Part shown: positions 27,042 through 36,658 of the stretch, in pieces | Position numbering within the stretch: the first letter of the stretch is position 1 | Layout of the letters: the number at the start of each line of letters is the position of its first letter | Source: Saliniramus fredricksonii | GTDB taxonomy: Bacteria > Pseudomonadota > Alphaproteobacteria > Rhizobiales > Beijerinckiaceae | Direction of reading: 5' to 3' | DNA: 64,000 bases | NCBI RefSeq assembly: GCF_900094735.1 | Contig: NZ_FMBM01000002.1 | Span: 2,108,001-2,172,000, forward strand | Translations under genes and position numbers: made by a program | Notes under the pieces: model-generated | The model's input: only the letters and a program-made list of their open reading frames with translations | What the model was told of the DNA's origin: nothing | Database searches by the model: none

Positions 27042-30000
27042 AGGATTTGTCTTCCAGCTGCGCCTTCAGGGCAGCGAGCTTGGCGAAGGGCGAATCAGGG
27101 TCAGCCTGACGCGATTTGCGGTTATCGGGGCCGGAGGAATATGTCGCAGGCTTGCCTTTGCCCTTGCCACCGGGTTTGCCCCTGCCCTGATCGGGTCCTT
27201 TGCCGCGCCCCTTGAAGCCACCTTCGCCATGGGCCTTCTCGTGAGGCTTGCCGCCGCCCTGATCGGGGCCCTTGCCGCCGCGACGGAAATTGCCTTCGCC
27301 GAACTTGCCGAGCTCGCGGGCGCGCTGTTCGCCCCGCCGCGCGGCCTGCCCGCCGGCGGCGCCCGCCTCGGCACCATCCTGCCCGGGCGATGCCTGCCCG
27401 GCACCCGGGGGGGCCGCCGGTTCTGCCCGCCACGGCGGCGCGCATCACGCTGCCCGCCTCGCGGCTGCCGGTTCTGCCGCCAGATCTCGATGGTTTCCGG
27501 CTCCAGGTTCGGCGCCTCTTCGGCCTCCGCCGCAGAAGGTGCGCCGCCCTGCGGCGGCGATGCCAACTCAGCCGGCGCCTCGGCCATCACGTCGGCAGTG
27601 GCAGGCGCGGGCTGCGCAGATGCAGGCACCTCAACCGCACCCTCCTCAGGCTTGCTCTCCCCGGGCTTGCCCTCCTCCGGCGCAGGCTCTTGCTGCACGC
27701 TCTCTTGTTGCGCTCTCTCTTGCTGCGCTCTCTCTTGCGATGACGCATCGGCCGCCTCTGCCGGTGCGGTATCGGACGCCGCATCCGTTGCGGGATCGCC
27801 CGCCTCCGGCGCGTCCGGCCTGGCCTCACCGGCTTCGGCTTGTCCCGTCACAGCCTCCCCTGCCGGCGTCTCACCCTCGGCTGGCTCGCCATTGCCGGCG
27901 GGTTTGGCCGAGATCGGCGTCGTCGCCACGGGCAGCAGGATCTCGCTGGTAATGGCCGGGCCGGTACGGGTCTGGGAGGTATAGCCGAGCGATTTCAGAA
28001 TCGTCGCGAAATCCTCGCCTGCACAGCCGACCAGCGAAGTCATGGCCACCGTCGCCACGAAGCCGTCGCCGTCGGCAGCGCCCGCCGGCGGCTCACCGAT
28101 CGTCTCGCCGGGGCGATAGGCGATGGCCGGGCGGATCAGGTCAGCCAGGCGCTCCAGAATATCGACGCGCACTGCGCGCCCGCCGCAGACCCGGAAGCCC
28201 GCAGCCCGGTAGAGCCCGCGCGCGACTTCCGGATCGACCGGTATGGAGGTGCGCCCGGAACCGGCCAGATGGGCGATCTCGTCGATGCCCTTCTGGTCGA
28301 GACCGCCATGCCTGAGGGCCCAGAGCTGGGCTGCCAGCGTACGCGGCGCCGGCTTGAGCATCAGCGGCATGTAGAGATGATAGGCGCCGAATCGCACGCC
28401 CTTCTGGCGAAGAGCCGCGCGGCCTTCCTGCTCAAGACCGCGCACTTCCTGGAGCACCTTGGCGCGCTCGAGCACGCCGAGCGATTCGGAGATCTGGAAG
28501 GCGATGCCGCGCGCGATGCCGGTCAGATCCTGGGCATCCTCGAGCTCGATCACGGGGCCGAGCGTGCGCACGATATAGGCCTTGAGCCAGGCTTTCAGCC
28601 GGGTCTCCACCTTCTCGCGGGCCGGGCCGGTGAGATGCTCGTCCGCGATGATGCGGATCTCCGGCTCGAAGATCTTCTCGGACGCTTCCAGCTTGCCGAC
28701 GGGATCGCCGCTCCAGCGGATGGTGCCGTCATTCGACAACACGAACAGCGTATCCGCAGCCGAGGCGAAACGCTCCGCCCGCTGCTCGATCTCGCCCGCA
28801 AGCGCCTTTTGCGCAGCATGGCGCAGCGTCTTGGCCTCGGCACTGTCCGCACCCGGATCCGGCACGAAGGAAAATCCGTGGAGTTGTCCCACGTGCTGGC
28901 CTTCGACGGTGACATCGCCGGTGGCCGAAATCTGCGCATCCAACATCGCGTTCTCTCTCAAGCGCCGCATCAAAACGCTCGTCCGCCGATCGACGAAACG
29001 GCTCGCCAGCCGGTCGTGCAGAGCGTCGGACAGCCTGTCCTCTACCTTACGGGTGACACTCTGCCAATGCTCCGGATCACGCAACCAGTCATCACGGTTG
29101 GCGACGAAGGTCCATGTCCGCACCTGCGCGATCCGGTAAGAGAGGGTGTCGATATCCCCCTCGACCTTGTCCAACTGCTTGATTTGCTTGGAAAACCAGT
29201 CATCGGGAATGCCCCCGTCAGACATCACGAAACGGTACAGTGCCGCCACCAGATCAGCGTGGCTCGCGGGCGACACTTTTCGATAATCGGGCACCTGGCA
29301 GACTTCCCAGAGCCGTTCGACGGCATCGCGGCTGGAGGCGATGTCGCGCAACTCCCGGTCGCGGACGACGATATCGAGGGCGGCGATATCCTCGCCGATC
29401 GGCGCGCGCGTCAGCCCATTCTCGCGCGGCACATCGGCGAGCGAGGCCTGAAGACGCGCGAGGGTGCGAAAGTCGAGATCGGGATTGCGCCATTGCAGCA
29501 CGCGCAAGGGCTCGAAGGCATGCGCCTCGACCGCCTGGGCGATTTCCGGCTCGAAGGGGTCACAGCGCCCGGTCGTGCCGAAACTGCCATCGTTCAGATG
29601 CCGCCCGGCGCGCCCTGCAATCTGTCCGATCTCCGCCGGTTGCAGAGCGCGGAAGCGAAAACCGTCGAATTTGCGTGATGCGGCGAAGGCCACATGGTCG
29701 ACATCAAGGTTGAGCCCCATGCCGATCGCATCGGTCGCGACCAGGTAATCCACCTCGCCCGACTGATACAGCGCCACCTGGGCGTTGCGCGTGCGGGGCG
29801 AGAGCGCGCCGAGCACCACCGCCGCGCCGCCGCGCTGGCGCCGGATCAGCTCGGCAATGGCATAGACCTCCTCCGCCGAGAAGGCGACGATGGCGGAGCG
29901 CGCCGGCAGGCGCGAAACCTTGCGCTCGCCGGTGAAGACGAGCTGCGAGAGGCGCGGGCGCGAGGTGACGTGCACACCGGGAATCAGCTGTTCGATCAAC

Positions 30001-30416
30001 GGCTTCATCGTGCCGGCCCCGATCAGCAGCGTCTCCTCGCGTCCGCGTTGGTTGAGCAGGTGATCGGTAAAGACATGGCCGCGATCGAGATCGGCGGCGA
30101 GTTGCACCTCATCAATGGCGACGAAGGCGAGATCGAGATCGCGCGGCATCGCCTCCGCCGTGCAGACCCAGTAACGCGGCTTGCGCGGCTTGATCTTCTC
30201 CTCGCCGGTGACGAGCGCCACCGCGTCAGACCCGACGCGATCGACCACGCGCTGATAGACTTCGCGGGCCAGCAGACGCAGCGGCAGGCCGATCATGCCG
30301 GAGGAATGGGCCAGCATGCGCTCAATGGCGAGATGGGTCTTGCCCGTATTGGTCGGCCCCAGAACGGCGGTCACCCCGCGCGAGCGGACTTGCGGTGGAA
30401 GGGATCTGCGTTTCAT
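27042..30416 (-). CDS. SUV3-like DEAD/DEAH RNA helicase with C-terminal frameshift
   Basis: The N-terminal helicase core has Walker A GPTNTGKT (residues 20-27), DEVQ box (102-105), ATDAIGMGLNLDVDHV and the QIAGRAGR motif VI, as in mitochondrial SUV3 and its alphaproteobacterial relatives. A middle domain and a long Glu/Gln/Pro/Ala-rich linker follow. The frame as given then runs into unlikely Arg/Pro/Ala-rich sequence and stops at 27066. A one-base frame change at the 7-G run 27407-27413 restores a Gly/Lys-rich tail and the family C-terminus RQADPDSPFAKLAALKAQLE, ending at 27042. The ATG at 30416 is preferred over a TTG at 30446. It is probably involved in RNA processing or decay. The frameshift may be an assembly error. 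Confidence 0.85.
27691..27735 (-). repeat. Three 15-bp tandem repeats inside the helicase linker
   Basis: Three near-identical 15-base units (consensus TGCTGCGCTCTCTCT on the plus strand) encode repeated QERAQ-type pentapeptides on the minus strand. They lie in the low-complexity linker between the helicase body and the Gly/Lys-rich tail. Being a multiple of three, copy-number changes keep the frame. Confidence 0.75.
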
Positions 30417-30654
30417 CAACTCGACCTTGAACGCCCTCTCCCGCAATCGGGGTGATGCCCCGGGCGGATCTGCGCAATGCGCGGCGCAGCATCACATATG
30501 CGGATCGGATGATCAGCACGGGGAGCCTCGCGCCATTCTGCCTAGCAGGGTGACACGGATTTGCAAGGCCGGCCCGCTTATGGATTTGCAACGCGGCGCA
30601 GGGCAGGCGATCATGGTGCAAGATCCGTTCAGGCAACAAGCGAAGGGACCGATC

Positions 30655-31104
30655 ATGACCCTGCAGGTCTATCTCGCCGGCGAAATTCATTCCGACTGGC
30701 GCAACGAGATCATCAATGGCGCCCGCGATCTCGATATCGCTTTCAGCGCGCCCGTCACCGATCACGCGGCTTCCGATGATTGCGGCGTCGCCATCATGGG
30801 ACCGGAGGAAGAGGATTTCTGGGCCGATCACAAGGGCGCGAAGCTCAATGCCATCCGCACCCGCCGCGACATCGCCCGCGCCGATCTGGTCGTGGTGCGT
30901 TTCGGCGAGCGCTACCGGCAATGGAACGCAGCCTTCGATGCCGGCTATGCCTCGGCGCTCGGCAAGGCCATCGTGGTGATGCATCCGCCCGAACACGGGC
31001 ATGCACTCAAGGAGGTCGACGCGGCGGCGCTCGCGGTGGTCGAGCATCCCGCGCAGGTCGTGCAGATCCTGACCTATGTGCTGGAGGGCACATTGCCGCG
31101 CTGA
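30655..31104 (+). CDS. YtoQ family protein
   Basis: The 149-residue protein matches the YtoQ family: it starts with LQVYLAGEIHSDWRNEI, then has SAPVTDHAASDDCG, the LNAIRTRRDIARADLVVVRFG segment and WNAAFDAGYASALGK. The arrangement, including DAGYA near the end, recalls nucleoside 2-deoxyribosyltransferase-like folds, so a nucleotide-related role is possible but unproven. GAAGGGA before the ATG at 30655 supports this start; an in-frame ATG at 30580 would add 25 residues absent from the family. Confidence 0.8.
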   Translation: MTLQVYLAGEIHSDWRNEIINGARDLDIAFSAPVTDHAASDDCGVAIMGPEEEDFWADHKGAKLNAIRTRRDIARADLVVVRFGERYRQWNAAFDAGYASALGKAIVVMHPPEHGHALKEVDAAALAVVEHPAQVVQILTYVLEGTLPR

Positions 31105-31122
31105 GGCCCCGGCGACATCCGG

Positions 31123-31704
31123 TCACACCCAGCGATATTGCCGCTCGCCGATCACCAGGACGCGCCCCTGCCAGATGTCGAGATGCGGGGCGCGTTCGGG
31201 CGCGACGCCGCAGCGATGCGCGAGAACCGCACGGGCGACGCCGCCATGGGCGACGACGACGCTGTCTCCTTCAAGCCCATCGAAGCAGGGGGCGATTCGC
31301 GCAACGAGATCGTCGTAGCTCTCGCCCGCCGGTGGACGAAAACCCCATTTATCGGCTTCGCGCGCGGCAGCCCACTGCGGATCGCGGGCGGTGGCTTCCG
31401 GCCAGGTCAGCCCCTCCCAGTCGCCAAAACGGATTTCCATCAGGCGCTCATCGGTCTCGTAACCCAGCGGATCGAGCCGCAGCGCGCCGCGCGCATGCTC
31501 GGCGGTCTTGCGGGTGCGCGTCAGCGGGCTGACCAGCCAGGGCAGATGCCCCGGCTTTGGCACCAGCTTTGCCAGGATGCGCCCCGCTGTCTCGGCCTGC
31601 CCGACGCCCCGCGCGTTCAGCGGAATGTCGTGCTGGCCCTGCAGGCGTCCCTCGGCATTCCAATCCGTCTCGCCGTGGCGGATGAAGAAGATCGTCGCTG
31701 ACAT
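31123..31704 (-). CDS. Histidine phosphatase family protein
   Basis: The 193-residue enzyme has the phosphohistidine motif FFIRHGETDWNAEGRLQG at the N-terminus, the conserved Arg of SPLTRTRKTAEH, the catalytic Glu in MEIRFGDWEG and the second His in VVAHGGVARA. It belongs to the cofactor-dependent phosphoglycerate mutase-like branch, whose members include phosphoglycerate mutases, fructose bisphosphatases and alpha-ribazole phosphatases (CobC in Salmonella naming). Sequence alone does not settle the substrate. It follows fabI by 45 bases on the same strand and ends convergent to the YtoQ gene. Confidence 0.87.
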   Translation of the reverse strand: MSATIFFIRHGETDWNAEGRLQGQHDIPLNARGVGQAETAGRILAKLVPKPGHLPWLVSPLTRTRKTAEHARGALRLDPLGYETDERLMEIRFGDWEGLTWPEATARDPQWAAAREADKWGFRPPAGESYDDLVARIAPCFDGLEGDSVVVAHGGVARAVLAHRCGVAPERAPHLDIWQGRVLVIGERQYRWV

Positions 31705-31749
31705 CCGACACTCACTTGTGGAAGGGAAAAGACCGGGTTGCGGCTTGCC

Positions 31750-32586
31750 TCAATCCTTGTCGAGGGACATGTCGGGGGCTTCCGGATTCTTCATGCCCAC
31801 GACGTGATAGCCGGCATCGACATGGAGCACTTCGCCGGTGACGCCGCGCGAAAGATCGGAGAGCAGGAAAGCCGCCGTCTCACCGACTTCCTCGATCGTG
31901 ACGGTCCGGCGCAGGGGTGCGTTGTACTCGTTCCATTTGAGGATGTAGCGGAAATCGCCGATGCCCGAGGCCGCGAGCGTCTTGATCGGGCCGGCGGAAA
32001 TCGCGTTCACACGGATGTTGTCGGGGCCAAGATCGGCGGCGAGATAGCGCACCGAGGCCTCCAGAGCCGCCTTTGCGACACCCATGACATTGTAATGCGG
32101 CATCCACTTTTCCGCACCGTAATAGGTCAGCGTCAGCATCGAGCCGCCGTCACGCATCAGCTTTTCGGCCCGCTGGGCCACGGCGGTGAAGGAATAGCAG
32201 GAGATATTGAGCGACCTGTTGAAATTTTCCTCGCTCGTCTCGATGTAACGACCGGTCAACTCGTCCTTGTCCGAGAAGGCGATGCAATGGACGATGAAAT
32301 CGAGTTTGCCCCAGGCCCGTTCGACCTCGGCGAAGACCGCATCGATGCTCGCACCGTCCGTGACGTCGCAATGGCCGACGAGAATGGCGTCGAGCTGCTC
32401 GGCCAGCGGGCCGACGCGCTTCTTCAGGGCGTCGCCCTGATAGGTGAAGGCGAGTTCCGCGCCCTGCTGGCGGGCCGCACGGGCAATCCCCCAGGCGATC
32501 GACCGGTTATTGGCCACACCCATGATGAGGCCACGCTTGCCTGCGAGAATACCGGTCGATGCCGTCTCCGCCGTGTTGTCCGCCAT
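31750..32586 (-). CDS. fabI: Enoyl-[acyl-carrier-protein] reductase (NADH)
   Basis: The 278-residue short-chain dehydrogenase does the last step of each fatty-acid elongation cycle. FabI-specific features are GLIMGVANNRSIAWGIA at the dinucleotide site, the catalytic Tyr and Lys in the Y-x6-K pattern of the YNVMGVAKAAL segment, and SAGPIKTLAASGI on the substrate loop. Length and motifs are complete. The adjacent 296 bp upstream contain an AT-rich block suitable for its promoter. Confidence 0.95.
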   Translation of the reverse strand: MADNTAETASTGILAGKRGLIMGVANNRSIAWGIARAARQQGAELAFTYQGDALKKRVGPLAEQLDAILVGHCDVTDGASIDAVFAEVERAWGKLDFIVHCIAFSDKDELTGRYIETSEENFNRSLNISCYSFTAVAQRAEKLMRDGGSMLTLTYYGAEKWMPHYNVMGVAKAALEASVRYLAADLGPDNIRVNAISAGPIKTLAASGIGDFRYILKWNEYNAPLRRTVTIEEVGETAAFLLSDLSRGVTGEVLHVDAGYHVVGMKNPEAPDMSLDKD

Positions 32587-32882
32587 GTTTCACCCGCGAT
32601 TTTTGACTGTACGAAATTTGTAAGCGCGCTAGGTTTAGCCGATGGCGTCGCTCGGGGAAAGTCCTGATGCAACCCTGCTACAGGCTGTATGATACAATTT
32701 TAAATTATTAATTAACGCATAAAGCAATCAATGAGAATGCGGCCGAAAGGCATGCCACAACCGCCGCAGCCCTTTCGGTGACGCTCGCTCTTGCATGCGC
32801 GCACATGCGGGACCATCGTTGCATCAGAAGGGAACGCCGGTGGCAGAAAGCTGGCGTTGCGCCGTTTGATCAGGAGTGAGTG

Positions 32883-33188
32883 ATGAAGAACCTCGACGAA
32901 GAAACCCGCGTCGCGCTCGAAGCCGCAGCCTTTCGCAGGCTGGTTTCCCATCTGCGCAACCGCACCGATGTCCAGAATATCGACATGATGAATCTCACCG
33001 GCTTCTGCCGCAATTGCCTGTCGAACTGGCTCAAGGATGCCGCCGATGAGCGCGGTCTCGGCATCAGCAAGGATGACAGCCGCGAATACGTCTACGGCAT
33101 GCCTTACGAGGATTGGAAGGCGCAGCATCAGGCGCCCGCCAGCGCCGACCAGCAGGCCGCGTTCGAAGCCGGCAAGCCGTCCCATTGA
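32883..33188 (+). CDS. DUF1244 family protein
   Basis: The 101-residue cytosolic protein contains the DUF1244 core: LVSHLRNRTDVQNIDMMNL followed by GFCRNCLSNW with a Cys pair, then a YGMPYEDWK motif. The ATG at 32883 has AGGAG six bases upstream. The function is unknown; the two Cys with Asn could bind metal. It is followed by a hairpin and the gapR gene on the same strand. Confidence 0.85.
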   Translation: MKNLDEETRVALEAAAFRRLVSHLRNRTDVQNIDMMNLTGFCRNCLSNWLKDAADERGLGISKDDSREYVYGMPYEDWKAQHQAPASADQQAAFEAGKPSH

Positions 33189-33319
33189 GCGCAGGCGCCT
33201 GGCCTGTGCAGCCATCCAAGCGCGCGCAGGCGCCGGTCTGCGCCTCCATCCACATGGAGCGTTCCCGCCCCTCTGGACACGGGCGCGCGGATTGCCTAAT
33301 CCCTGCCGCGACGGTGTTC

Positions 33320-33346
33320 GACGCCGCCCTGCTCCGGCGCGGCGTC
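33320..33346 (+). terminator. Hairpin between the DUF1244 gene and gapR
   Basis: An 8-bp stem (GACGCCGC with GCGGCGTC) and an 11-base loop is followed by TCGTTTGG. The T-run is weak, so termination of the DUF1244 transcript is plausible but not certain. Confidence 0.4.
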
Positions 33347-33368
33347 TCGTTTGGTGAGGATGGTTTTC

Positions 33369-33623
33369 ATGGCTGCGGATATTGCGGATTCCGGCGTTGC
33401 TGCCGACGAGTTGCGTCAGTTCGTCGAGCGCATCGAGCGTCTCGAAGAGGAAAAGGCCGGCATTGCCAGCGACATCAAGGATGTCTATGCCGAGCTCAAG
33501 GGGCGTGGTTTCGACACCAAGGCGGTCCGCCAGATCGTGCGGCTGCGCAAGCAGGACCATTCCGAGCGCCAGGAGCAGGAAGCAGTGCTCGAGCTCTACA
33601 TGCAGGCGCTGGGGATGGCGTGA
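33369..33623 (+). CDS. gapR: GapR family nucleoid-associated protein (DUF2312)
   Basis: The 84-residue protein consists almost wholly of the DUF2312 helices: [38 protein letters not shown] and [11 protein letters not shown], then a short C-terminal helix. GapR in Caulobacter wraps overtwisted, AT-rich DNA ahead of replication and transcription forks as a multimeric clamp, and is essential. The start at 33369 was preferred to a codon six residues upstream because family members begin close to the [13 protein letters not shown] segment. Confidence 0.92.
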   Translation: MAADIADSGVAADELRQFVERIERLEEEKAGIASDIKDVYAELKGRGFDTKAVRQIVRLRKQDHSERQEQEAVLELYMQALGMA

Positions 33624-33632
33624 GGCGGGTGC

Positions 33633-34598
33633 TCAGCCCGATCGCACGAATCGCCGCGCCACGGCATCGAATCGCCCCGCATTGCCGCCCATCGGCGAGA
33701 GCGTGATCGCGATGCGGCGCGCCGGGCCCGGCGGCGTGTTCTGGCGAATCAGCGCGGCCAGCGCGCCCGATGGCGAGAGATCGACGTAATTCGCCCCCTC
33801 GGCGAGTTGAGCGGCACCGCAGACGCGCACCACATCCATCCGCTCACGCACGATGCGCCAGAGCAGATCCGGCGCATCCGGGTCGAGAACGTCACCGAAG
33901 CAGGCCGACAGGCAGGGAATGGTGCCCCTGCGCGGGGTAATCTCGGCAAACATCGCCCGGCAGGCGGACGCCGCCGGATCGATCAGCGGCGAATGAAATC
34001 CGTAAGGCACCGGCAGCACGACCGCAGTCACGCCCCGTGCCGCGAGGTGCGCGCAGACGGGGTCGATGGCCGCGTGCGCAGCCGCCAGCACGCAATTCTG
34101 TCCCGAGCCGCGCCCCGCGAGATGGCTATGCGCCGCAAGATACGCGTCGTCGTGCCATAGCCCATCCCCTGCGAGAACCGAGATCAGCCCGCCCCGCGCG
34201 CAGCGCTCATGCAGGAGCGCGGGCTGCCGGGCGATGCGGATGAGCGCTTCCTCGAAGCCAATCACGCCGGACAACGCCATGGCGACGAATTCGCCGAGCG
34301 ACACGCCAAGCATGAGATCGGGATGAAGCCCGCGCGCCATCATCGCCTTTGCTGCGGCATATTGCACCATGAACAGCGCCGGATGTGTCGCTTCCAGCCG
34401 CTCGAACGGCGCGCCGGGCGGATGATCGGGATCATGGATCTCGCCCAGAACCGAGAAACCGAACCGCGCGCGCACCAGCGCCTCGCCCTCCTCCATCCAA
34501 TGTCGGAAGACGGCGTCCTCCGCCATCAGGTCACGCGCCATGTGCCGGTATTGCGCGCCCTGCCCGGAGAAGCAGAAGATCACGGGCCGCGCTGTCAT
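33633..34598 (-). CDS. Stand-alone PKS-type acyltransferase domain protein
   Basis: The 321-residue protein has the malonyl/acyl transferase fold: FCFSGQGAQY at the N-terminus, the nucleophile loop GVSLGE (usually GHSxGE), the conserved Arg of IARQPALL, and the catalytic His region PYGFHSPLID. The FHSPxx motif is that of PKS acyltransferase domains rather than housekeeping FabD. As a discrete protein it resembles trans-acting acyltransferases or the acyltransferase parts of polyketide and siderophore systems. No PKS or NRPS lies in the window. It follows the acyl-CoA dehydrogenase gene by 46 bases. The substrate is unknown. Confidence 0.82.
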   Translation of the reverse strand: MTARPVIFCFSGQGAQYRHMARDLMAEDAVFRHWMEEGEALVRARFGFSVLGEIHDPDHPPGAPFERLEATHPALFMVQYAAAKAMMARGLHPDLMLGVSLGEFVAMALSGVIGFEEALIRIARQPALLHERCARGGLISVLAGDGLWHDDAYLAAHSHLAGRGSGQNCVLAAAHAAIDPVCAHLAARGVTAVVLPVPYGFHSPLIDPAASACRAMFAEITPRRGTIPCLSACFGDVLDPDAPDLLWRIVRERMDVVRVCGAAQLAEGANYVDLSPSGALAALIRQNTPPGPARRIAITLSPMGGNAGRFDAVARRFVRSG

Positions 34599-34644
34599 GC
34601 CAAAGCTGCGGCCTCTTGCTGCGGGGCGTATGACAGGCGATCCC

Positions 34645-35802
34645 TCACGCCACCGCCTTCAGTGTCTCACGGGCGATGATCAGGCGCTGGATCTCGGAGG
34701 TGCCCTCGTAGATCCGGGTGATGCGCGCATCGCGGGCATAGCGCTCCACCGGATAATCGGCGCAATAGCCGGCCCCGCCGAAGAGCTGGATCGCGGTATC
34801 CGTGCAGCGATGCGCGGCTTCGGAGGCGAAGAGCTTGGCCATCGAGGCCTCCTTGGCGAAGGGTTCGCCGCGATCCTTGCGCGCCGCCGCGTTGAGGATG
34901 AGCAGCCGCGAGGCCTCGAGATCAACCTCGCGGTCAGCGATCATCCATTGCGGGCCCTGCATCTCGGCAATGGCCTGGCCGAACTGCTTGCGTTCCTTCA
35001 CATAGGCCTTGGCCGCATCCATCGCGGCGCGGGCAATGCCGAGCGAGAGCGCGGCGACGCCGATACGCCCGCCGGCGAGCTCGGCCACGGCCACGCGAAA
35101 CCCGTCATTCTCCGCGCCCATGATATTCTCGGCGGGAATGCGGCAATCATCGAGATGCACCACATTGGTGGGCGAGCCGTGCTGGCCCATCTTCTTTTCC
35201 GCCTTGCCGATGACGAGACCGGGCGCGCCCGCCTCGACAAGGAAGCAGGAGATGCCCTTGCCCGGGCGCGCATCCGGCTCCGTCACGGCCCAGACCACAA
35301 AGAGCCCGGCATATTCGGCGGAGGAGATGTAGATCTTTTCCCCGTCAAGGCGCCAGCCATTGCCCTCGCGGCGCGCGCGCGTCTTCATGCGGGACGGATC
35401 GGAACCGGCGCCGCTCTCGGTGAGGCAGAACGAGCCCGCCTTGTAGGTCCCGTCGGCGAGGCGCGGCAGATAGGCGCTCTTCTGCGCGGGCGAGCCCACG
35501 GCCTGGATCACCTCCCCCACCATGTTGGTCACCGAAGTCGAGACCGCCGTCGACGCGCAGGCATGGCCGAGCTCCTCGATGGCGAGCGCGAAAGCGACGG
35601 TGCCGGCTTCGCTACCACCATACTCCGCCTTGACGTTGAGCGCGGCGAAGCCGTTCTCGGCCAGAAGCCCGAGATTGGCCAAAAGCGCCTCGCGCCCCTC
35701 CCCGCGATCGAGCCGTTCGGCGGCGGGCGCGAGGCGCTCCGCCGCGATGCGCCGTGCCGCATCACGGATCATGATCTCTTCGTCCGACAGTGCGAAATCC
35801 AT
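34645..35802 (-). CDS. Acyl-CoA dehydrogenase
   Basis: The 385-residue flavoprotein shows the N-terminal helix domain, CLTESGAGSDPSRMKTRA (FAD/substrate beta domain), GMG-like KKMGQHGSPT, the ERKQFGQAIAEMQ segment and the C-terminal signature LFGGAGYCADYPVERYARDARITRIYEGTSEIQ. The Glu of the EGTSE motif is the catalytic base of the short/medium-chain branch. It oxidises acyl-CoA to enoyl-CoA. GAGGA before the ATG at 35802 supports the start. Its close coupling to a stand-alone acyltransferase suggests that its substrate may be an unusual acyl group rather than a fatty acid of general beta-oxidation. Confidence 0.92.
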   Translation of the reverse strand: MDFALSDEEIMIRDAARRIAAERLAPAAERLDRGEGREALLANLGLLAENGFAALNVKAEYGGSEAGTVAFALAIEELGHACASTAVSTSVTNMVGEVIQAVGSPAQKSAYLPRLADGTYKAGSFCLTESGAGSDPSRMKTRARREGNGWRLDGEKIYISSAEYAGLFVVWAVTEPDARPGKGISCFLVEAGAPGLVIGKAEKKMGQHGSPTNVVHLDDCRIPAENIMGAENDGFRVAVAELAGGRIGVAALSLGIARAAMDAAKAYVKERKQFGQAIAEMQGPQWMIADREVDLEASRLLILNAAARKDRGEPFAKEASMAKLFASEAAHRCTDTAIQLFGGAGYCADYPVERYARDARITRIYEGTSEIQRLIIARETLKAVA

Positions 35803-35905
35803 CGTCGCGCGTCCTCGTTCTCTCCGGGTATGTTGTTGCCCGCATCTGAACCCGGATGGCGGGTGGAGACAAGAGGGCACAGGGCCGCGTGTGGGGGATC
35901 AGCTT

Positions 35906-36607
35906 TCAATCGTCGTAACGCGTCGAGCTCCAGCCGGGTGGGCGCATCAGCGTACTCCTGCCCTCACGTACAACCTCGTCAGGGAATTGCGCCTCTCGCA
36001 GATCTTCGTCCTGAATGAAACAGACGCCCCTGGCCACCCGCCGCAAGGACGGCGCGGGCACTGGAGCCTGCGGACTGCGGGGCAAGATTGGCGGCACGAT
36101 CACAACTCGTTTTTCGAGTTCCTGTGCGGCAATACGAATCGGTTCCTCCAGATCACTGTCATTCGTCAGCACGTAAGCAACATCGTAAGCATCCTGAAAC
36201 GAATCGCGCACGAGATGAACACCAAGTTTGACGTCGCTGCCTTTCTCTTGCGGAATACTGGCCTTGACAAAATGAGGATGCGGTTCAGGCCATGGACAGC
36301 CATCCGGACGCGCTGCCGGTGGGTGCACGAGCCTCACCCAGCGATCGCTGATAACGAAATTTCCGGACTCGATATGAATCTCCGGCACCGTCTTCAATGC
36401 CGCGAGATAGGCCTGCTGCTTGCCAACTGCATCAGCGTCGACGCGTCCGGAGACATAAGCGGTGTAGAAATTGACGCGCACGACCGTTTCGTCATCGGCC
36501 ACCAATCTCCTCGCGAGGGTGAGCAGGTTGAGCCAACGATACCCACGATTGCGTTTCAGGGGAGACTGATAGAGGTTGAACCCATCAATTTAAAAAATGG
36601 TACGCAT
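35906..36607 (-). pseudogene. NYN-domain (PIN-like RNase) gene interrupted by one in-frame stop
   Basis: From an ATG at 36607 the frame reads MRTIF, a TAA (36590-36592), then IDGFNLYQ, the first strand of NYN domains with its catalytic Asp, and continues without a break to 35906. The rest matches the family well: RVNFYTAYVSGRVD, DADAVGKQQAYLAAL, EKGSDVKLGVHLVRDSF with a conserved Asp, VLTNDSDLEEPIR and a C-terminal AQFPDEV. A single base change (for example TAC to TAA) explains the break. Translation could restart at a TTG/GTG pair near 36505, but would lose the first catalytic strand. The gene lies in AT-richer DNA than its neighbours. Confidence 0.75.
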
Positions 36608-36617
36608 GAAAGACCCC

Positions 36618-36658
36618 AAAAACTGAAGGCCCCCACGATCTCTCCTGAGGGCCTTCAG
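36618..36658 (-). terminator. Terminator-like hairpin directly before the NYN gene
   Basis: A perfect 10-bp stem (CTGAAGGCCC with GGGCCTTCAG) encloses a 16-base loop and is followed on the minus strand by TTTTT. The T-run ends 11 bases before the ATG of the NYN gene. It may end transcription from the moxR side, or act as an attenuator in the leader of the NYN gene. Confidence 0.7.

Noticed and set aside
31123-31704. Alpha-ribazole phosphatase of the cobalamin pathway
   Set aside because: The histidine phosphatase family includes this activity, but the gene is 6 kb from the cobalamin genes, next to fabI, and nothing in its sequence points to that substrate, so only the family was assigned.
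32712-33560. 282-codon minus-strand frame opposite the DUF1244 gene
   Set aside because: It is antisense to a clear gene with a good ribosome binding site, and has no family features.
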